A program made the position numbers and the translations under genes. A stretch of DNA of 64,000 nucleotides, from contig JAYKXP010000072.1 of NCBI GenBank assembly GCA_037176845.1, positions 186,001 to 250,000 of the forward strand. The letters are read 5' to 3'. This stretch comes from Paramarasmius palmivorus (taxonomy: Eukaryota > Basidiomycota > Agaricomycetes > Agaricales > Marasmiaceae). The notes beneath the pieces were generated by a model. That model saw nothing but the letters and a program-made list of their open reading frames with translations, had not been told where the DNA came from and did not search any database. Positions 58,613-64,000 of this stretch are shown here, one piece after another. Each line of letters opens with the position of its first letter. Position 1 is the stretch's first letter.

Positions 58613-60298
58613 GATTTCTCGAGCACTCCCAGGAGATTGTTAGATGTGCGGTGGTGACTGTGAAAGGAGTCGGAGGAACAAAGCTCCCACTCGACCACAC
58701 ATGACGATACTGTCACGATTCATTCTCTCTTGGTCTATACATACCGCCTCGCTCTACCGCTTCGCTTTACAGCTAACATCCGGCTCTTACCTTGACAGAA
58801 AATTTGTCTCCTCTCGTATCTGCTTTTCAGCTTTGTGAGTGACTGAATAGTCTCATTTAATGCTTTGGTCGACTTACGATGCATGTAGAGCCCAAATATC
58901 CCTGACGAACAAATGGAAGCAAGGTGCAGGTGACAGGAAGAACAACACTCGTGAAACTGAAATCTTGTGACGGTCGCTGGTCGTGAGTAACCGCTGTTAG
59001 GTATCATCTACGAGGTGAGAGTTTGGTATATTGTGGTGAATACGAATGCTTATGCCTTCAGGTTCCTGGTCACCTCGAACCTCGAATACCTTCCGTACTT
59101 GTGACTTGTCACAGAAAATGCGCAAGACCTTCTATGCTCAATCAGCGTTTCGAAGACTTCGTCGACAGCTGGTGACCCCCGATTCCGACTCAAAGTGTAT
59201 GAGCTAGCCGAATTCATTGCTCATTGTGAGTATTTTTCGTTGACTAGTGCGGTAGCTATCCTGATCCCTGAAATTCATAGTGAGAAATATTGTACGCTCG
59301 TCGAAGAGCAAGGCAGCCTTGCCAAGACTGTCCGGTTGAGAAGATCTTGTTGGGATTGGGGACTGTGGCTCCGGTGGTCAGAAACCGTCGATTCAGGCAT
59401 GAAAGACATCTTGGGTTGTAACAGAAGCAAGATTAGACCGGTTCGTACTCACCTCTCACCTCTCGGTTACCAGTTCTGCTATGAAATCTAATATCTAACC
59501 AGTTCATTAGGCCGAGTTGTCGAAGATACGCTAAATCTATTCATCCCAACGCCATCCAATACAAATCTCTATCAACGTTCATCGAAAATTCATCGTGGAA
59601 ACTACCTTCCAGTGTACACCTTCCCTCGTTCCCGGAATTACCATCACTGACTCGCCTTGCGGGGCTTGGAGGTGTCCAATCCCTCTGTTTTGAGCCCATG
59701 CAATGAGAGGTCATTCTGGCCGCCTGCCTTCGCCCTTTTCTAATCATGTTCCAGCTAATCGTCCCATTCGTCGATCTCGCTGTCACTATCCAGTGCCTCT
59801 ACACGCGTCAGAAATCACTCAAGTAGTTCCCGAATCTCAATTCTTCGTATAGCCATTCAGGCTTGGGGTGGTCGGTCACGACTTGTAGTCGTTGTAGGCG
59901 GCTGACAAGGAATACAAAGAAGCTCTGAGGAAAGCGACAAGGTGCTTCCAGTTGCTAGGAATGAAATGAGAAAGCTCATGGCTGCGGTGTTCTCATGAAC
60001 GACAAGAGGATTCTCGGGACCAAGGCAAGGTTTATCATGGTACAGGAACTGCTACTCGTTGTTGATCAAGAAAATAGAGATTAAATTTTCATACTTCGAA
60101 TAAAGGCTACCTCGATCGCAAATGATATTTATGTCAAACAGAAGCATCCATAGACCGTTCTGACGAGGAAAAGAACAGATACACAATTGACCTGGCATAA
60201 AAATGGAGCACCTAGGCAGACTGATCATATAAAGAGTCCGGAATGCAGCACGAGACTGACGGTGCATGCATTCCTGCCACCAGTGCAGCTTGTTCATC
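58613..60298. other. intergenic 1.7 kb without a supported gene
   Basis: Only short frames without motifs (58644-58838, 59195-59491, 59541-59786). The right end contains the 3' UTR of the HET-like gene. Confidence 0.45.
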
Positions 60299-62860
60299 TT
60301 ATACCAAATCCTCCGCCGCCGTCATCGCGACTTCTACGGCATCTCCTATGTCGACTCCAGCGGCTATTTTCTCCCATGTAGAAGCCTTGACAGGCTTGGT
60401 AAACTCGCCCCGACCAACTCGAACGGACCCAGTCTTATCAGTCACGGCAAGCGTGAATGGCGGAAGATTCACAAGACCAACCTTGATGAAGAGATACGTA
60501 AATCATAAGGTAAGGGTCTGTCATGAGCGAAAAAACCAACCTTTTTAGCCACATCATGCGCATTCTCAGAACGATTCAACAGCATGTAGGTCACCCCACT
60601 TCCATGAATCCCCAAGACTACCATCGAATTGGGCGTTTCTGACACCACAACTCGAACTTTGATCCCGGTACGCATATCAACCAGATGACCTTGCATGTAT
60701 TGATGTGCAGGAACATCCCAGTTGGGCGCCAGTTGTCTTTCTCCCCATTCGACGAAGCGATCCCAGCTGTGGTCGAGCTGCTTGATGATTTTCTCCGGTT
60801 CCATTCCCCACGGTAAGTCGCCTTTGCTCCCATCATTCCTCTTTCTGTCACTGAGAAAGACCCACCCACTACGTTCAAGATACATAGTGCCGATGATTAG
60901 GCGAACACCGTTGAAAACAATGGAAGATAACCAAATCATTAGGAAACCTCCAAGGATGAGACTTGGGTTGGTGACGGAACCGATTAACATGGCAAACCCG
61001 CAAATCCAGGAGAGGATTAATAACAAGACGGAAACTATCTTCGTTCTCTTGAGATGTGGATTGCGGTACAAGGCCATCGAATCTCTTTTGAGAGCAGGAT
61101 GAAGCCCAATAGTCTGTGCCCCCACAATATTCAACGGTGCGATTGGCTTCCCTTTATTCATCCCGCTAACAGTAAAGGCACTTGCTAGGGGTTCAAGACG
61201 TTCATTTCCTGCCTTGGGCTCGATCGGTGGTCCTAACCATCCATTCCCAGCCTCTGGTTTATCCGGAAGACAGCACACGGCAGCAAGGGCAGCCTGGTTA
61301 TAAAACCCTTGGTTAAGTTCCAACAACCAAGCGAGATCAGCCCAACCATCTTTGCCCTTGAGATGCTGCAGTTTGGCTCGACGCGGTAGGAGTCCGTTCA
61401 AGCCTTTTCCGATATAATCATGATGGTTATAGCCCGATTCCCGATCCCGTCTGATGGCTTCGACGATGAGAGAATGGATAGCCATTTGCCACGTGTCACT
61501 CCCGCTGTTGTTGCTCTGTCGGAGAATGGAATGAAGGTGCCACTTGCCAACCATCGCAGCATCATACATCATTCTTTCGCGGAATGATCTCCCAGTTTCT
61601 GGGTAAAGGTAACTTTGAGGTCTGGTTCCTGGAACCAGCCGTCTAGTCATACGTTGGATCTTGTTGGCATGGAGAATTTCTCCCAGAGTGAAAAGACGGT
61701 TGGCCCATCTGCAAGCCAGTTTGGCATGGTCGCAGTCGACATCGTCGCAGAAAGCCACCACTGTATCTGCTCCTCTGAAGATGTCTGCAAGGCGTCCGAG
61801 CTCCTCGCTCCGCTCCTCCGCCACTTCTTTCCTCTCGTCTTCGTCGCCTTTTTCTTCGCCAGCTACGGGCTTTCTCTCACGAGAGAGGCAGAACTCGTCT
61901 ACCCACAGTGTCAGAAACGCGATTTCGATGACGGAAAATGCTGCACTTACCAAGCCATAAAAACTCCTCTCGATCCAGGTCAACCTTCTGGTTCCGGCGA
62001 ATGGCTGAACAGTATTCTTTGAGGAATTCCTTTGCTATTCGCCTTCGGTCCCCCAATGAAAACTTCGGCTTTCCACCGGGCGGATCACGAAGCGACTGCG
62101 TTGGTTCAGCTTCCTTGAACAGCGTGTAGGCCGCTTCCATGTCGTAGCTAAGCGCCGTATATCCTGTACCACGATGTTCCTCTGTCCATTCGACCTGGTC
62201 ATGGCTTTCGTACTGACCCTCGCGAATGACAACCTGAAGCATCCATCGTGGTTCATAGTTTGTTTTCTCGTAGACATCGTTACCTCTGCCGTCCAGGTCG
62301 TTGCCAACAGGCTTCAGCGTCGCCACTGGGGGACTGAGGTTGGTAGAGTTTGACTCCATCAACGGGACATCCTCTCCAGGCGGATTTCGAAGAACAGCGT
62401 CGGGAATGTTGACGACTTCGTCCTGCCAGCTTGATTTGGCAAGATTGTAGGCAATATTTTTAACAGCCTTCCCCAACGAAAGCACGAGCAGTGGTGCAAA
62501 AATAATGTTGCATAGGACTCGAATGACGTTCGCGAAAACGTGGTACTCATCCTCTCGGTAACTGTGGAACCAGCCACACCCTTTCACGCCAGGGTCCTCG
62601 ACGAAAAGTCGAGCAATAGCTGAGCGTTCGGGTATGTGAAAAGTAGAGCGGAGCTCCGGTAGCTCGCGTATGTCGATTGAGGTGTCAGTAGGTGGAGGAG
62701 TTGTTTTTTGCATGTGTGATGACAGCGCCGTCCTACTGAGATAGCTCACTTTTAAGTGATGCTCTACACAGATCTGAGCGCCTAGATCCCAAATATTTTG
62801 GATGCTCGCGAAAAGGTGTTCTTTGTTCTTCCGTTTACGGGTGCTACGCGGTTGCCACAT
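60299..62860 (-). CDS. HET-domain-like membrane protein, copy B
   Basis: Three exons (62860-61951, 61898-60541, 60481-60299) give 816 aa with the start at 62860. The protein is collinear with copy A: VEDPGVKGCGWFH, an N-terminal hydrophobic stretch, TGYTALSYDM, REEFLWLDEFCLS, SEELGRLADIFRGADTVVAFC and CRWANRLFTLGEIL (HET landmarks). Two membrane segments (TKIVSVLLLILSWICGFAMLI; GGFLMIWLSSIVFNGVRLIIG) and GIKVRVVVSETPNSMVVLGIHGSGVTYMLLN follow. It has a basic N-terminal extension (MWQPRSTRKRKNKEH) not seen in copy A, and an extra intron (60540-60482) near the C-terminus. Probable role in allorecognition or stress-type cell death by analogy with HET proteins; unproven here. Confidence 0.78.
60482..60540 (-). 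other. copy B-specific intron flanked by a direct repeat
   Basis: A 59-nt intron absent from copy A at the same codon (copy A reads through at 32771-32783). In sense orientation the exon-intron border AAG|GTTGGTTTT and the intron-exon border AAG|GTTGGTCTT repeat AAGGTTGGT plus two of the next three bases. Confidence 0.75.
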
Positions 62861-64000
62861 TGTCTCTTTCAGGACATTGGACGTCGCGGAGATTATGTGC
62901 TAGATACTATTCGGCTTCTAATGATATGCACACTGACAGGAACGTGATCAGCATTGGCTCGGATTTAACTGGAATTGGAAGGATGCAGGCACTCTACAGT
63001 ACCACCAGCTCACTTTCGGAAATATAAACCACATGCTAAACTCCCCAATACAGCTTCCCAATGCGGTCGAGTTAGCAGTGTTGCTCGTGCAAAGGAGAAG
63101 AAGCCCTGATATCAAACAGCTTTGCAGTACAGCTATACCCCATATTTTCTCATGCTAACAGCCACCACTTTATTCAGGTTCAAGTTGGGAGCAACGACAC
63201 TATTCCTCCTAACCAGGATAGTCGCGGTATATCTGATCTAGCTTTAATGGTCTTTGCGTTGGGAACAGTCCGATGTAATTATCACCTTTGCTCCCATATG
63301 TATGGTCACTGTGCGTGATGCACTGATGAATACGCCCGGCGTTCAACCTGCACGACCATCCTCTTGTTATCTTCGATACAGCCGCTGCGTACTACTATAT
63401 CAATTTCATGAGTGATCATTAAGATATTGATCATTCACTTGGTCGCTTCGAATCTGAATAATGGAAGACATATTGACATAAGCCTTTGTTCCTATTATAC
63501 ACTGGCAGGACAAAAGAGACCAAATACATACTTCTACCCATCTCGTTCTGTCGAATCGCCTCGTCAAGGCGTCAACACGCCAAGCGCAAGATCTCGCGCA
63601 TTTTTGCGCTATAGGACAAGAGGTATACAAATTGACAGATTCGTATACCCGAGCTGTCGCGTGGCGTGGCAAGCTGATGTGTGGGACGTAGCTTGGATCA
63701 CTAGACTCCGAAGAGTTTCGACCTTGCTAAGGATTTAAGATGACTCCTCTGATGCGCGGACCCACGATTTCCGCGTTCTTTCAACTTCTTTCTGGCGAGT
63801 TGATTGCAGAAGAGTATCAGTGTCATGTTCCCCACCAACGGATCTCTTTATGTACTCACAGAAATCATCTCAATCGCATGCTACTGTTCGGCGTCAAGAA
63901 CTCGTTTCGTTCAATTTAGAAGATAAATCTTGTGCAAACATCCTTGATGCGTTCATGACTGCGTGCCACTGCTGAACTGTAAGGTTCCTGTCCTTGACGC
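62861..64000. other. right end of window, no supported gene
   Basis: Probable promoter of HET-like copy B, then unassigned DNA. A frame at 63412-63738 has no motif or splice support. Confidence 0.45.

Noticed and set aside
63412..63738. 108-aa frame at the right end
   Set aside because: No motif, no splice consensus and no neighbours that support it.

Overview
The window is nuclear DNA of a mushroom-forming basidiomycete (Agaricomycetes, probably Agaricales). Genes carry many short GT-AG introns of about 50-65 nt. Recognisable products include a fungal beta-adaptin, a 'macrophage activating glycoprotein'-type secreted protein, NHP6, and a multicopy F-box/LRR family with the leader LLNEKISQLQ...ALLSPARRLPRDI, which I associate with Agaricomycetes. 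No rRNA, tRNA, CRISPR or prokaryotic feature was seen.

Layout. 1-12 kb is housekeeping and metabolism: the 5' end of an unknown gene (1-145, -), a tentative small gene (579-1005), beta-adaptin (2262-5134, +), a secreted GH30 glycosidase (5955-8409, +), a lone F-box protein (9367-10686, -) divergent from uroporphyrinogen-III synthase (10811-11800, +). A gene-poor 3 kb follows. At 14.9-17.5 kb is a secreted Asn/Gln/Gly-repeat glycoprotein. From 18 to 28.9 kb, members of an F-box family (one apparently intact, one broken by a small DNA transposon, one frameshifted) alternate with three small hypothetical genes.

30.5-62.9 kb is the accessory core. Two paralogous HET-domain-like membrane proteins (30512-32929, + and 60299-62860, -) face each other at the ends of a roughly 32 kb segment. 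Between them lie a peptide transporter (PTR2 type), a GH27 alpha-galactosidase with 20 exons, a degraded F-box copy, a gene with deaminase-like zinc motifs, NHP6, and an array of five more F-box genes (46.2-58.6 kb, all -) interrupted by a small secreted protein gene at 55.7-56.2 kb.

The most interesting features are these. (1) A 233-bp transposon with 36-bp terminal inverted repeats and an ATA target duplication sits in an F-box gene, and its exact removal restores the frame. (2) The F-box family has a start codon forming the whole first coding exon, a conserved C-terminal G(M/L)P...Y tail, and four independent kinds of decay. (3) The HET-like pair brackets the F-box array, and one member has an extra intron flanked by a direct repeat, as expected for recent intron gain. 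(4) A candidate deaminase lies inside the same segment. HET proteins are known from fungal self/non-self recognition and F-box proteins from ubiquitin-ligase targeting. That the segment forms one functional system is only an inference. Exon boundaries were placed by hand from splice consensus, reading frame and family alignment from memory; no search was run.
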